50,267 nt of DNA from Patescibacteria group bacterium. Lineage in GTDB: Bacteria > Patescibacteriota > Patescibacteriia > Magasanikbacterales > UBA922. The stretch is from contig JAHJIX010000011.1 of assembly GCA_018823045.1 (NCBI GenBank), positions 1-50,267 of the forward strand, in the 5' to 3' direction. Below, one piece after another: positions 18,236-26,437 of this stretch. Each line of letters starts with the position of its first letter. The first letter of the stretch is position 1. The position numbers were made by a program, and so were the translations under genes. The notes under the pieces are model-generated. The model was not told the origin of the DNA. It did no database searches and was given only the letters and a program-made list of their open reading frames with translations.

Positions 18236-18616
18236 CTACATTTCAATCACAAAGTGCTTTATTTCTTTTACTCCTCGCTCAGGACTTCCATATACACTCA
18301 CATGCTCAAATTGAATAGCGGTTATTTCTCGATCAATTTTTTTTCTTTGACAATACCAAATTGCCGTCTTTTGTATCCGCTGAATCTTTTTATAATTTGT
18401 TGCTCTTGCTGCACTTCCCTGTCCATATCCCCGTGTTTTGACTTCAATGAAGCATAATGTTCGTCCGTAATGTGGCAATTCTCTATATGCAATAATATCT
18501 ATTTCACCCATACGACAAGAAATATTTTTATCAACAATTTCATACCCTTCTCCTCCTAAAAAAGACGCAGCTTTCGCTTCGCCCCAGGCACCAATCACTT
18601 GTGTCTTTCCACTCAT
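18236..18616 (-). CDS. UPF0102 (YraN-like) predicted endonuclease
   Basis: About 126 residues from ATG 18616 (MSGKTQVIGAWGE). The family core is clear: GEAKAASFLGGEGYEIVDKNI, then GEIDIIAY and FIEVKTR. The E, D and ExK residues form the PD-(D/E)xK nuclease-like fold shared with Holliday-junction resolvases. Cellular role is not settled; the family is often near rnhB or ribosomal genes. A longer in-frame start at 18652 is less likely because the family begins at this point. Confidence 0.88.
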   Translation of the reverse strand: MSGKTQVIGAWGEAKAASFLGGEGYEIVDKNISCRMGEIDIIAYRELPHYGRTLCFIEVKTRGYGQGSAARATNYKKIQRIQKTAIWYCQRKKIDREITAIQFEHVSVYGSPERGVKEIKHFVIEM

Positions 18617-18665
18617 ATATACTATCTGCCATCCTGGGCATAATCCCAACAAAGTACGGAATGGA

Positions 18666-18750
18666 ATCGAAGGATCCCCTGTTTATATCGTACTAAGAAG
18701 GGGATCCTTCGATCCCTTACGCTCTACTTCATTCACTCAGAATGACAATT
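18666..18750. repeat. dispersed palindromic repeat (GGATCCTTCGA type)
   Basis: Perfect 15-bp inverted repeat, 18666-18680 with 18699-18713, followed by CACTCAGAATGACAA. Related copies, less symmetrical, lie at about 34597-34650 and 42031-42095. Confidence 0.65.
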
Positions 18751-18762
18751 TTTATTTATAAA

Positions 18763-19317
18763 CTAAATATGTTGATACAAGACAAGGCCCTTATGATATT
18801 TTCCAGCAATAAATTCTTCTTGTACAGAAAACCCATGCATGCGTGCCCAACGCATAATATCAATAAAATCAACAAAACGCTCATCAGCAGGGCTAAATGA
18901 CAAGCCCGTTTTTATCCAATCAACAATAACAATTCTTCCTTTTGCTTTTAACACTCTTCTTGCTTCTTCAAGTGCTCCATGACGATTATTTACATGAGTC
19001 AAAGTATTTACAAACAACACAACATCTACACTATCAGAAGCAATCGCCGTTCCCCCAACACATTCAATATCTGCCCAAATAGTATGTACTTGCAAAAAAG
19101 ATTCTAATTTTGCACGTTTTTCAATAGTAGCAAGAACCGGTTTTAAAATATCAATTGCATAAATAATACTATCTTCTCCGATCATTTTTGCCAAAGGGAA
19201 AATCATGTGTCCTGTTCTCCCACAACCAAAATCAGCAACATGCATTCCAGGCTGTACATGCGCTTTTTTAAAAATGAGATAAGGATCAATTAATTGATTC
19301 CCATTATGAAAACCCAT
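18763..19317 (-). CDS. class I SAM-dependent methyltransferase
   Basis: About 184 residues from ATG 19317. Motif I VADFGCGRTGH binds S-adenosylmethionine; the AIDI acidic end of strand 2, and DVVLFVNTLTHV and GRIVIVDW of the later strands, are visible. UbiE/Methyltransf_11 type; substrate unknown. It directly follows the two-helix membrane protein (their ends nearly touch), so the pair is probably co-expressed. Confidence 0.82.
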   Translation of the reverse strand: MGFHNGNQLIDPYLIFKKAHVQPGMHVADFGCGRTGHMIFPLAKMIGEDSIIYAIDILKPVLATIEKRAKLESFLQVHTIWADIECVGGTAIASDSVDVVLFVNTLTHVNNRHGALEEARRVLKAKGRIVIVDWIKTGLSFSPADERFVDFIDIMRWARMHGFSVQEEFIAGKYHKGLVLYQHI

Positions 19318-19318
19318 A

Positions 19319-19564
19319 TTATAAACCAAATAAATTACCAAAAAATCCTAATAATATTCCTTGCAATAACCCCGTCATCCACATAAGAGATAAAAAAATC
19401 ATCGCAAGCCCAACTAATTTATAGAGCATACGTGAACCACCACTTAATGCAAATTTTGCTTCAGCCCATTCGCTACGTCCAAAATTTTCAATAAACCATT
19501 CGGTATAAATAATCAGTACGGCTCCCATTGCAATGGCGAGCACTCCAAAAAAATATGTTGCCAT
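19319..19564 (-). CDS. small two-helix membrane protein
   Basis: 81 residues with two hydrophobic segments: about 3-23 (YFFGVLAIAMGAVLIIYTEW) and about 48-72. The part between carries GRSEWAEAKF and GGSRMLYKLVG. Small proteins of this shape are frequent in Patescibacteria; no function is known. The methyltransferase start lies next to its stop. Confidence 0.7.
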   Translation of the reverse strand: MATYFFGVLAIAMGAVLIIYTEWFIENFGRSEWAEAKFALSGGSRMLYKLVGLAMIFLSLMWMTGLLQGILLGFFGNLFGL

Positions 19565-19645
19565 AAAATAAACTAAAGATATATTACTAGTATAACATAA
19601 GAAATAGCATCTCTCAACGCCATCTCTTTTATCTGTATAAAATAG

Positions 19646-20629
19646 TTATCTCAAACCAATCATTTCTTTTACTACATCCATTGTTTTTTGTGCAGTAGCT
19701 TGTGCACGCTCGGCTCCCGCAAATAACTGTTCTGCAATCACATCATGATTTGATAACAAAGCTTCTCTTTTTTCTCTAAAAGAAGAAAATTTATTTGCTA
19801 ATGCTTCGGCCAAATCACTCTTTAAATCACCATAGCGAACAGTACCATCTGCTACCGCCTTTGTATATAAAGCAAACTGATCTTCTGTCGCAAAATGTTT
19901 CATCAATAACAGTAAATTATCTACACCTGGAGCACTCGCATCTCCTTCACTCGCGGTCACCGCCTTTTTTAATTTCTTTTCAATAATTTCAGGAGAATCA
20001 GCAAGCTCAATGACATGACCTGCACCTAAACTTTTACTCATTTTTTTTATCGGCTCAAGTAAACTTTTTATTCGTGGCGTTTCTGTAATCATTAACTCTG
20101 GCTCTGTAAAATAATCACCATATTTATTATTAAACCAACGTGCCGTACTACGTGTTAATTCTACATGTTGAATTTGATCTTCACCCACAGGAATGTGCGT
20201 TCCATGATAAAGTAAAATATCAGCAGACATAAGTGATGGATAAGTAAACAGACCTACATTAATATTTTTTTCTTGTCGTGCTGATTTATCTTTAAACTGT
20301 GTCATACGCTCAAGCTCTGCCATCGGCGTAATACAATTAAAAATCCACGCAAGCTCAGCATGTGCTGACACCTGAGATTGGATGAAGAGCGTTGATTTTT
20401 CTGGATCAATTCCTGCCGCAATTAACTCTACTGCTGTACGCACAATTTGGTCATGACGATCTTGCGGCTTCATGTCTCCTGTTAAACTATGATAATCTAC
20501 CACCGCAAAATAACAATCGTATTCTCCACTATTTTGAAGTGCCACCCAATTTTTTACTGCACCTAAATAATTACCAATATGTAAATTCCCTGTTGGTTGA
20601 ATCCCTGAAAAAATCACTTTTTTTTTCAT
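19646..20629 (-). CDS. trpS: tryptophanyl-tRNA synthetase
   Basis: 327 residues, full length. Class I signature HIGH-like GNLHIGNYLGA near the N-terminus and KKMSKSLGAGH (KMSKS loop, about 193-203). GEDQIQHVELTR and the IFSGIQPTG start are typical. It charges tRNA-Trp. A TrpR-like repressor gene lies 166 bases upstream on the same strand, hinting at shared tryptophan control. Confidence 0.95.
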   Translation of the reverse strand: MKKKVIFSGIQPTGNLHIGNYLGAVKNWVALQNSGEYDCYFAVVDYHSLTGDMKPQDRHDQIVRTAVELIAAGIDPEKSTLFIQSQVSAHAELAWIFNCITPMAELERMTQFKDKSARQEKNINVGLFTYPSLMSADILLYHGTHIPVGEDQIQHVELTRSTARWFNNKYGDYFTEPELMITETPRIKSLLEPIKKMSKSLGAGHVIELADSPEIIEKKLKKAVTASEGDASAPGVDNLLLLMKHFATEDQFALYTKAVADGTVRYGDLKSDLAEALANKFSSFREKREALLSNHDVIAEQLFAGAERAQATAQKTMDVVKEMIGLR

Positions 20630-20656
20630 ACACAGAAGTTAAAAACAATATAATCT

Positions 20657-20685
20657 ATCATAGCAGTAATTGAGCAAGAAGGCAA
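20657..20685 (-). promoter_or_regulatory. trpS promoter
   Basis: TTGCCT, 17 bases, TATGAT reading leftwards, 28 bases before the start codon. Confidence 0.6.
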
Positions 20686-20795
20686 TAAAAAACAGACCCG
20701 ATCATGGCCTGAAGTATATACATACAAAAAACAGAACATCATCGCCAAGATACTGTCCACCACCAAAATTGTACTGTTTGATTATTTTTCATATA

Positions 20796-21038
20796 TTATA
20801 CATTTTTTGATTCTTTCAGCATGTTTGACCCACGGGTAACCGTTGCAATAGCCACACCTAATTCTTTTGCAATTTTTCTTTGTGAAATGCCCGCTTTTAA
20901 CATCTTGGTAATTTGCAAACGTATAACAACATCTTCGTACTCTGAAATAGTTAATATATCTTGCAAAAATAAATCCATTTCTTGTGGATCATTTATCTTG
21001 CAAAGCAATGCTAAAAATTCTTTTTTTTTCTTTTTCAT
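20796..21038 (-). CDS. TrpR-like repressor (YerC/YecD-type)
   Basis: 80 residues, entirely helical. The helix-turn-helix region ISQRKIAKELGVAIATVTRGSNML (about 51-74) matches TrpR, where the same part binds DNA. The N-terminus LLCKINDPQEMDLFLQDILT is typical of the TrpR/YerC family. True TrpR binds tryptophan as co-repressor; the YerC branch may not, so effector use is open. A palindrome sits directly at its own start, consistent with autoregulation, and trpS is the next gene. Confidence 0.82.
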   Translation of the reverse strand: MKKKKKEFLALLCKINDPQEMDLFLQDILTISEYEDVVIRLQITKMLKAGISQRKIAKELGVAIATVTRGSNMLKESKNV

Positions 21039-21039
21039 A

Positions 21040-21063
21040 AAGGTACTTTTATACTAGTACCTT
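21040..21063. promoter_or_regulatory. palindromic operator of the TrpR-like gene
   Basis: AAGGTACT (21040-21047) and AGTACCTT (21056-21063), 8-bp perfect arms, overlapping the predicted minus-strand start region. The right arm lies in CTAGTAC, which also occurs in the E. coli trp operator. A TTGACA box lies at 21082-21087. Confidence 0.6.
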
Positions 21064-21117
21064 AGCCCAAAGACGATAATCTGTCAAAGACATCTGTGCA
21101 TAATCCATATTGCGCAC

Positions 21118-21151
21118 AAAAAAACTGCCCGAAATTCCGAGCAGTTTTTTT
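21118..21151. terminator. pnp terminator
   Basis: Stem AACTGC...GCAGTT with T-runs on both sides; on minus it ends pnp, on plus it could protect the trpR-like side. Confidence 0.8.
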
Positions 21152-21168
21152 AATATCTTTGTAAATGA

Positions 21169-23487
21169 TTATTCAGATTTTTTTCTTCCAAATAATCCTC
21201 GTTTTGGTTTTTCTTCTGCTGATGCTGTTTCAACAGGTGGCATAACAGCTGGTTTTGCTGCCGGTTGCGGTGCCATTGCTGCTTTATGCGCATCAACATG
21301 CACTGGTCTTGCCGGTGCTTTTGGTCTCTCTGCACGCTCTGGTCGTGGAAGTAAGGTTTTGATAGACAAATTTACTCGTCCTAAATTATCAATTTCTTTT
21401 ACTTTCACTTTTACTACATCACCTAATTTTAAGACATCTCCTGGTTTATTGGTTCTTTCCCATGCAATTTCACTTACATGCACTAAACCATCTTTTCCTG
21501 GAATCAAATTAACAAAGGCACCAAAGTCTTCTAAACGAACAACTTTTCCTTCATAAATTTCTCCCACTTCAATTTCTTTTACCAATTGTAAAATAATTTC
21601 TTTTGCTTGTTCCATTGCAGGGCCTGCTGTTGCGGTAATGAGTACTCGACCATCTTGTTCGATATCAATATCAACTCCTGTTTCTTCAATAATTTTCTTA
21701 ATTGTTTTTCCACCTGGCCCAATAACATCACCAATTTTTTCTGGATCAATTTTGATTGTTTCAATACGTGGTGCATGCTCAGAAAGATCTGCACGAGGAG
21801 AAGCAATGGCACTCTCCATAACAGATAAAATTTGCATACGTGCCTCTTTTGATTGTTTAACGGTTTGCTCTAAAATATCCATCGTCAATCCAAGTGTTTT
21901 CGTATCCATTTGCACAGCAGTCACACCATCTCGTGTTCCTGTAATTTTGAAATCCATTCCACCAGGACCATCTTCCACATCTTGTAAATCTGTTAAGACT
22001 TTCCAAGCTCCTGTTCCTTCTAAATCTGACGCAAGTCCCATTGCGATACCACACACTGGTTTTTTAAGTGGAACACCTGCTGCCATAAGAGACAAACTTG
22101 ATCCACAAGTTGACGCCATAGAGCTAGATCCATTTGATCCAAGCACTTCTGACACCACACGAATTGCATATGGAAAATCTTCTTCTGCAGGAAGCACAGG
22201 TTCTAGTGCTTTTTCTGCAAGTGCACCATGCCCAATAGCACGTCGTCCTGGTCCACGCATCCATCCTGTTTCACCATAAGTGTATGGTGCATCATTGTAA
22301 TGGTGCATGTAGCGTTTTATTCCATCTTCTTCCATGGTATCAAGTGTTTGTACATCTCCAGGTGCCCCTAAAGTAACAACTGACAATACTTGTGTATCTC
22401 CACGCATAAACATCGCTGAACCATGCACTCGTGGGAGTAAGTCTACATCTGCAAGTAACTCTCTAATCTCAGTAAGACTACGACCATCCAAACGCTGATC
22501 TTTTTCTAAAATACGTTTTGTAATTTCTTTTGATACATATAATTTGATATTTTTAAGGCCTGCATCATGCAATTCTTCATCAAATCCTTTTTCTGTTAAA
22601 TGCGCAGATGCTGCTTCTTTAATTGCATCAACCATAGCACTTCTTTCTGCACGTGAAATTTTTACTGCGTTAAAAATCATGTCATTGGCAACTGAAGAAA
22701 CAAATGCTTCTGTTGCTGCAACAACTGCTTCTTTTTGTACTTGCTCTTCTGTTTTATCTTCATCTTTTACTGCTGAAACACTTTTTTCTTTTCCAATGTC
22801 CGCACGTACTTTTTCCATTAAATCAAGTGCTGGTTGTAATTGTTCGGCTCCCCATTTCATTGCATCAAATAAAATCTCTTCTGGAACTTCTTTTGCTCCA
22901 GCTTCTACCATGATAATTTTTTCTGGAGTTCCTGAAACAACAAGATCAAGATCACTTGTTTCTGCAAGTTCTGTTCTTGTGACATTTAAAATAAATTCTC
23001 CTGTTTCTTTATTGCGTCCAATACGTGCTCCTGCAATTGGCCCTTTCCATTCAATATCTGAAATGAAGAGCGCTGTGCTCGCTGCAACGAGGGCCGTAAT
23101 AGTTGCATCATTTTCTCCGTCAATGGCCAACACAGTTAACACAATTTGAATTTCATTACGCACACTATCATCAAACAATGGACGAATAGAACGATCAATC
23201 AGGCGACCAGAAAGGATTGATTCATCTGTTGGACGACCTTCGCGTTTCATAAAACGGCTGCCTTTTATTTTTCCAGCCGCATATAGTTTTTCCTCAAAAT
23301 TAATTGATAACGGAAAATAGTCAATACTATCATTGACGCGTTTACTTTCTACTACTGTTGCAAGAATAACGGTTTCACCGTATTGTACAGTAACAGTTGC
23401 ATTCGTGAGCAGTGCATAACGACCAGTCTCGATCGTTAGTTCTCGGCCACCCCACTCGGTTGACCATTTTTTAATGTCTAAGGGCAT
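21169..23487 (-). CDS. pnp: polynucleotide phosphorylase
   Basis: 772 residues. Two RNase PH domains: the first starts ETGRYALLTNATVTVQYGET; the second carries MRGDTQVLSVVTLG and the active-site region with GMDFKITGTRDGVTAVQMD. Then a KH domain (IGPGGKTIKKIIEETG), an S1 domain (VGEIYEGKVVRLEDFGAFVNL) and a basic, Pro/Ala-rich tail ending GLFGRKK. It degrades RNA by phosphorolysis. The leader has two strong hairpins, and rpsO lies upstream with one gene between. Confidence 0.96.
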   Translation of the reverse strand: MPLDIKKWSTEWGGRELTIETGRYALLTNATVTVQYGETVILATVVESKRVNDSIDYFPLSINFEEKLYAAGKIKGSRFMKREGRPTDESILSGRLIDRSIRPLFDDSVRNEIQIVLTVLAIDGENDATITALVAASTALFISDIEWKGPIAGARIGRNKETGEFILNVTRTELAETSDLDLVVSGTPEKIIMVEAGAKEVPEEILFDAMKWGAEQLQPALDLMEKVRADIGKEKSVSAVKDEDKTEEQVQKEAVVAATEAFVSSVANDMIFNAVKISRAERSAMVDAIKEAASAHLTEKGFDEELHDAGLKNIKLYVSKEITKRILEKDQRLDGRSLTEIRELLADVDLLPRVHGSAMFMRGDTQVLSVVTLGAPGDVQTLDTMEEDGIKRYMHHYNDAPYTYGETGWMRGPGRRAIGHGALAEKALEPVLPAEEDFPYAIRVVSEVLGSNGSSSMASTCGSSLSLMAAGVPLKKPVCGIAMGLASDLEGTGAWKVLTDLQDVEDGPGGMDFKITGTRDGVTAVQMDTKTLGLTMDILEQTVKQSKEARMQILSVMESAIASPRADLSEHAPRIETIKIDPEKIGDVIGPGGKTIKKIIEETGVDIDIEQDGRVLITATAGPAMEQAKEIILQLVKEIEVGEIYEGKVVRLEDFGAFVNLIPGKDGLVHVSEIAWERTNKPGDVLKLGDVVKVKVKEIDNLGRVNLSIKTLLPRPERAERPKAPARPVHVDAHKAAMAPQPAAKPAVMPPVETASAEEKPKRGLFGRKKSE

Positions 23488-23503
23488 ATGTATACCTTGT
23501 TAT

Positions 23504-23578
23504 AGAGTCTATTTATAATTAGACTCTCAGACTGGTCTAGAAGCGCTAGATCCTCTCACTCATTTATAGAGCGGATCT
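23504..23578 (-). promoter_or_regulatory. hairpin leader of pnp
   Basis: Two stems: AGAGTCTA with TAGACTCT (23504-23527) and AGATCC with GGATCT (23548-23578). In E. coli, RNase III cuts such a pnp leader and Pnp then represses itself; the same could hold here. Confidence 0.6.
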
Positions 23579-23685
23579 ATATGTCTCTAGCCCAATCTTC
23601 TTATAAATAAAGAGATACCAACAATACATCAGTATTATTGAATACTATTTATTTACAAAGACTTGCTGCATAATAAGTCTGCAGA

Positions 23686-24258
23686 CTATGCTTGGTGTCT
23701 TTTTACTGCAGGAGCACGTTTTGTCTTTTTTCGTGCATCTGCAATTAAAAACTTTGCTTTGTTTTGACTCAAATCAATAAAGTCATCGACTTCTTCAATA
23801 AGACGGCTTGATGTTGTTTCACCAAATGCTACAACTTCTACTTGCTTTCCACTACTTTTTTGTAGATATTCAACCAATGGAAGATAATCTCCATCACCAG
23901 AGACAAGGATAATAGCATCTAAACTTTGTGCTAAACGAATAGCATCAACAGTTAAACCAACGTCCCAGTCAGCTTTTTTTAGCCCACTATTAAAAATTTG
24001 TAAGTCTTTTTCTCGTGTTTCAATTCCCAATTTATAGAGTGCCTCAAAAAAAGGAGTCTCATCTTGAGATTCTGTTCGTACCACATAGGCAATTGAACGA
24101 ATCAATTTTCTTCCAGCAACAGCTTCTTCAACGATATTACCAAAATTTACTTTACGACCAAATAAATTTTTTGCACTATAATATAAATTTTGAACATCAA
24201 TAAACACCCCAACGCGTTGTTCGGGGTGTTTTAAAGGATTTTTAACATTATTTTTCAT
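23686..24258 (-). CDS. LabA/DUF88 NYN-domain nuclease
   Basis: About 190 residues from ATG 24258. PIN-like NYN fold: VGVFIDVQNLYYSA (first catalytic Asp and Asn), then DWDVGLTVDAIRLAQ, and LVSGDGDYLPLVEYLQ, with four conserved acidic residues. A basic tail (KKTKRAPAVKRHQA) may bind RNA. Members are predicted metal-dependent RNases. It sits between rpsO and pnp, a pair that is usually adjacent, so it may belong to the same RNA-turnover unit. Confidence 0.88.
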   Translation of the reverse strand: MKNNVKNPLKHPEQRVGVFIDVQNLYYSAKNLFGRKVNFGNIVEEAVAGRKLIRSIAYVVRTESQDETPFFEALYKLGIETREKDLQIFNSGLKKADWDVGLTVDAIRLAQSLDAIILVSGDGDYLPLVEYLQKSSGKQVEVVAFGETTSSRLIEEVDDFIDLSQNKAKFLIADARKKTKRAPAVKRHQA

Positions 24259-24262
24259 TTTT

Positions 24263-24592
24263 TTATATTTCTGTTGCGTCTTCTTCAACAATTTTTTTTG
24301 TTTCTCCCTTTTTCAAAAATTGTTTTGCTTGTTTTAATTTCAATTTCTTCACTAATTCTTCGTATGATGCTGCATTTTCTTTTTGCAAGTAACGAAGTAA
24401 TCGACGACGTTGCCCTACTTTACGTAAGAGCCCACGACGTGATGAGTGATCTTTATGATGTGCTTTTAAATGTCCTGCTAATTCATCAATTTCTGTAGAT
24501 AAAATTGCAATTTGTACTTCTGTTGATCCAGTATCACCTTTATGTGTTTGATACTTTTTGATGACCTTATCTTTTTTATCTTTTGACAACAT
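24263..24592 (-). CDS. rpsO: 30S ribosomal protein S15
   Basis: 109 residues from ATG 24592. The hallmark DTGSTEVQIAILSTEI and HKKDHSSRRGLL-like AHHKDHSSRRGLLRKVGQRR are clear. It carries a C-terminal extension of about 20 residues (KKGETKKIVEEDATEI) beyond E. coli S15. Earlier in-frame ATGs at 24604 and 24601 are possible, but homologs start here. S15 binds 16S rRNA and often represses its own mRNA; a structured leader is present. Confidence 0.94.
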   Translation of the reverse strand: MLSKDKKDKVIKKYQTHKGDTGSTEVQIAILSTEIDELAGHLKAHHKDHSSRRGLLRKVGQRRRLLRYLQKENAASYEELVKKLKLKQAKQFLKKGETKKIVEEDATEI

Positions 24593-24604
24593 ATCATGCA
24601 TCAT

Positions 24605-24670
24605 GTTAACAGGCACACAGTGGGCATGGCTACCGTGGTCTGCGCCCGAATAAACGGGACGATTTAAATA
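24605..24670 (-). promoter_or_regulatory. structured leader of rpsO (possible S15 autoregulation)
   Basis: Between the promoter and the start: hairpin CCCG-TTTATT-CGGG, then GGCGCA pairing with TGTGCC around an inner GG/CC helix. It resembles a multi-branched S15 operator, but the fold was done by eye. Confidence 0.4.
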
Positions 24671-24677
24671 TGTATAT

Positions 24678-24706
24678 ACTATAACAGACAATTGAGATAT
24701 TGTCAA
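24678..24706 (-). promoter_or_regulatory. rpsO promoter
   Basis: TTGACA, 17 bases, TATAGT reading leftwards; transcription should start near 24670. Confidence 0.85.
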
Positions 24707-24741
24707 TGTTTTTCTACCAAAATCAGCTTATTTAAGGCAAA

Positions 24742-24770
24742 TTGACTGAATTACGCATTCTAGATATACT
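24742..24770 (+). promoter_or_regulatory. promoter of small ORF
   Basis: TTGACT, 17 bases, TATACT; the ATG at 24794 is about 17 bases after the expected start site. Confidence 0.65.
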
Positions 24771-24793
24771 ATGACTAATATAAACAAACAATT

Positions 24794-25015
24794 ATGGATT
24801 CAAACACAAACTGTTTAGACAAAAAGATACAATTAATCAAACAAAACACGCCTAATCATACCAAAAAATTGAAGTGGATTGAAAAAAACATGGCTACCAA
24901 AAAAGACTTCCATACTATTCAGATAAAACTCAACAAAATAGCTCATCTATTACACCAACGTCATTGCGAGGAGGCACGACGAAGCAATCCCATACATAAA
25001 TACATTAAACAATAG
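24794..25015 (+). CDS. small lysine-rich protein ending in a repeat
   Basis: 73 residues, charged and helical (KKIQLIKQN, KKLKWIEKNMATKKDF). No family is recognised. The last 17 or so codons (HCEEARRSNPIHK) are encoded by the dispersed repeat that begins at 24959, so the original C-terminus has probably been replaced by the repeat. A good promoter just upstream supports expression. Confidence 0.45.
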   Translation: MDSNTNCLDKKIQLIKQNTPNHTKKLKWIEKNMATKKDFHTIQIKLNKIAHLLHQRHCEEARRSNPIHKYIKQ

Positions 25016-25072
25016 GTTAAGGAAACAAACGAAGAGATTGCCGCGGTGTGCTAACGCCACCTCGCAATGACG
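24959..25072. repeat. MITE-like repeat with CGTCATTGCG ends
   Basis: Terminal inverted repeats CGTCATTGCGAGG and CCTCGCAATGACG, with inner GAAGCAATC / GAGATTGC. A longer relative with the same ends lies at 35606-35790. No coding capacity for a transposase. Confidence 0.7.
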
Positions 25073-25080
25073 TATATATA

Positions 25081-25593
25081 CTACTTAGTTGTCTTTTGTA
25101 TATACGCTAATTGTCCACTGACATACAATGCGGCTCCTAAAGCATCTGCAGCATCATCTTGCAAGCGTGTTTCTGGAAGTTTTAGCAACTTGGCCACCAT
25201 ATATTGCACTTGCTCTTTATGTGCCTGACCATATCCAGTTATCGCCTGTTTTATCTCTAAAGGGGTCGCTTCGTGTATATCAATACCTGCCTGATGTAAA
25301 GTTAGCAAAATAACTCCCCTCGCATGGCTCACATTCATCCCAGTTGTGACATTTTTTAAAAAAAATAATTCTTCAACACAAGCAATGCTTGGCTGATACA
25401 TATCTATAATCGTTTGCAAATCAGTTTGCACTTCTACTAAACGATCAACAAAAGAATTCTCTTTTGCCGTTTCAATACAGCCATGGGTCACATGCGTCCA
25501 CTGACTTCCAGATCCCTCAATAATGCCATAGCCCACCCGACCGAAACCAGGATCAATCCCTAAAATACGTTGTATTTTTTTTGTTTGTTTCAT
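25081..25593 (-). CDS. ruvC: Holliday junction resolvase RuvC
   Basis: 170 residues, full length. Active-site acids are in place: GIDPGFGRVGYGII (first Asp), VEELFF (Glu) and DDAADALGAAL (two Asp near the C-terminus). It cuts four-way DNA junctions with RuvAB. It starts 10 bases after yebC stops, the common yebC-ruvC pair, and uses the yebC promoter. Confidence 0.95.
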   Translation of the reverse strand: MKQTKKIQRILGIDPGFGRVGYGIIEGSGSQWTHVTHGCIETAKENSFVDRLVEVQTDLQTIIDMYQPSIACVEELFFLKNVTTGMNVSHARGVILLTLHQAGIDIHEATPLEIKQAITGYGQAHKEQVQYMVAKLLKLPETRLQDDAADALGAALYVSGQLAYIQKTTK

Positions 25594-25603
25594 GAGATGA
25601 TGA

Positions 25604-26335
25604 CTAGATATTGGTATACATCTCTTTTACATCATCATTTTCATCAAAGGCTTCTTCTAGTTTATCAATTTTTTCTCTCACAACATCGTCTACATCCAGC
25701 AATTCTTTTGGCATCCATTCAAGTCCAGATTCCTCTGGTTCAATTCCCGCTTCCATCACCGCATCAAGCACCGTTTTGAGTGACTCTTTTGCCGTTAAAA
25801 TTTGCACAAATTCTCCATGATCTTTTACATCAGCCGCCCCTGCATCAATAAGCGCTAAGCTGAGTTCATCCAAATCTAATCCTTTTTCTTTCAGCATGTC
25901 TTTTGAAAATAAGATAGATCCTACATGGTCAAACTGCCATTGAACGGCTCCCGGACCACCCATAGAACCACCATATTTTGACAACAGATGTTTTACTTCA
26001 GACACTGTTCTATTTTTATTATCAGTGACGGTTTCAATCAATATTGCCACTCCATTTGGACCAAACCCTTCATACACGATTTCTTCAAAAATAACACCCT
26101 CTTTATCTTCACCAGTTCCACGTTTAATCGCGCGCTCAATATTATCTTTTGGCATGTTTGCTGCCTTTGCTCTCTCTACCGCTAGACGTAAGGAAAAATT
26201 CATATCAATATCCCCCCCACCTTGTTGTGCGGCAAGGGTGATTGCACGTAACATCTTTGTAAATAGACTACTGCGCGCTTTATCTGCTTTTCCTTTTTTA
26301 TGTTGAATTTTACTCCATTTATTATGTCCACTCAT
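25604..26335 (-). CDS. yebC: YebC/PmpR-family regulatory protein
   Basis: 243 residues, the usual length. N-terminus SGHNKWSKIQHKKGKADKARSS, plus NMPKDNIERAIKRGTGE and YEGFGPNGVAILIE, are diagnostic. Recent work on the family links it to translation of proline-rich stretches as well as transcription. First gene of the yebC-ruvC operon. Confidence 0.95.
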   Translation of the reverse strand: MSGHNKWSKIQHKKGKADKARSSLFTKMLRAITLAAQQGGGDIDMNFSLRLAVERAKAANMPKDNIERAIKRGTGEDKEGVIFEEIVYEGFGPNGVAILIETVTDNKNRTVSEVKHLLSKYGGSMGGPGAVQWQFDHVGSILFSKDMLKEKGLDLDELSLALIDAGAADVKDHGEFVQILTAKESLKTVLDAVMEAGIEPEESGLEWMPKELLDVDDVVREKIDKLEEAFDENDDVKEMYTNI

Positions 26336-26370
26336 AAGATAATCCCATATTAAGTATATACTCTTCTTTG

Positions 26371-26399
26371 AGTATAACGAGATTTATAGAATATTTCAA
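26371..26399 (-). promoter_or_regulatory. yebC-ruvC promoter
   Basis: TTGAAA, 17 bases, TATACT reading leftwards, 36 bases before the start. Confidence 0.75.
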
Positions 26400-26402
26400 G
26401 GA

Positions 26403-26431
26403 TTGTTTTTCTCACACAATTATGCTATAGT
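26403..26431 (+). promoter_or_regulatory. plus-strand promoter into the structured region
   Basis: TTGTTT, 17 bases, TATAGT with an extended TGC before the -10 box. It is back to back with the yebC promoter and would start RNA near 26438, antisense to the radical-SAM transcript. Confidence 0.5.
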
Positions 26432-26437
26432 ACATAT

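Noticed and set aside
24959-25072. CRISPR-like repeat
   Set aside because: Only one inverted-repeat element is present, with no regular repeat-spacer series. No CRISPR array was seen in the window.
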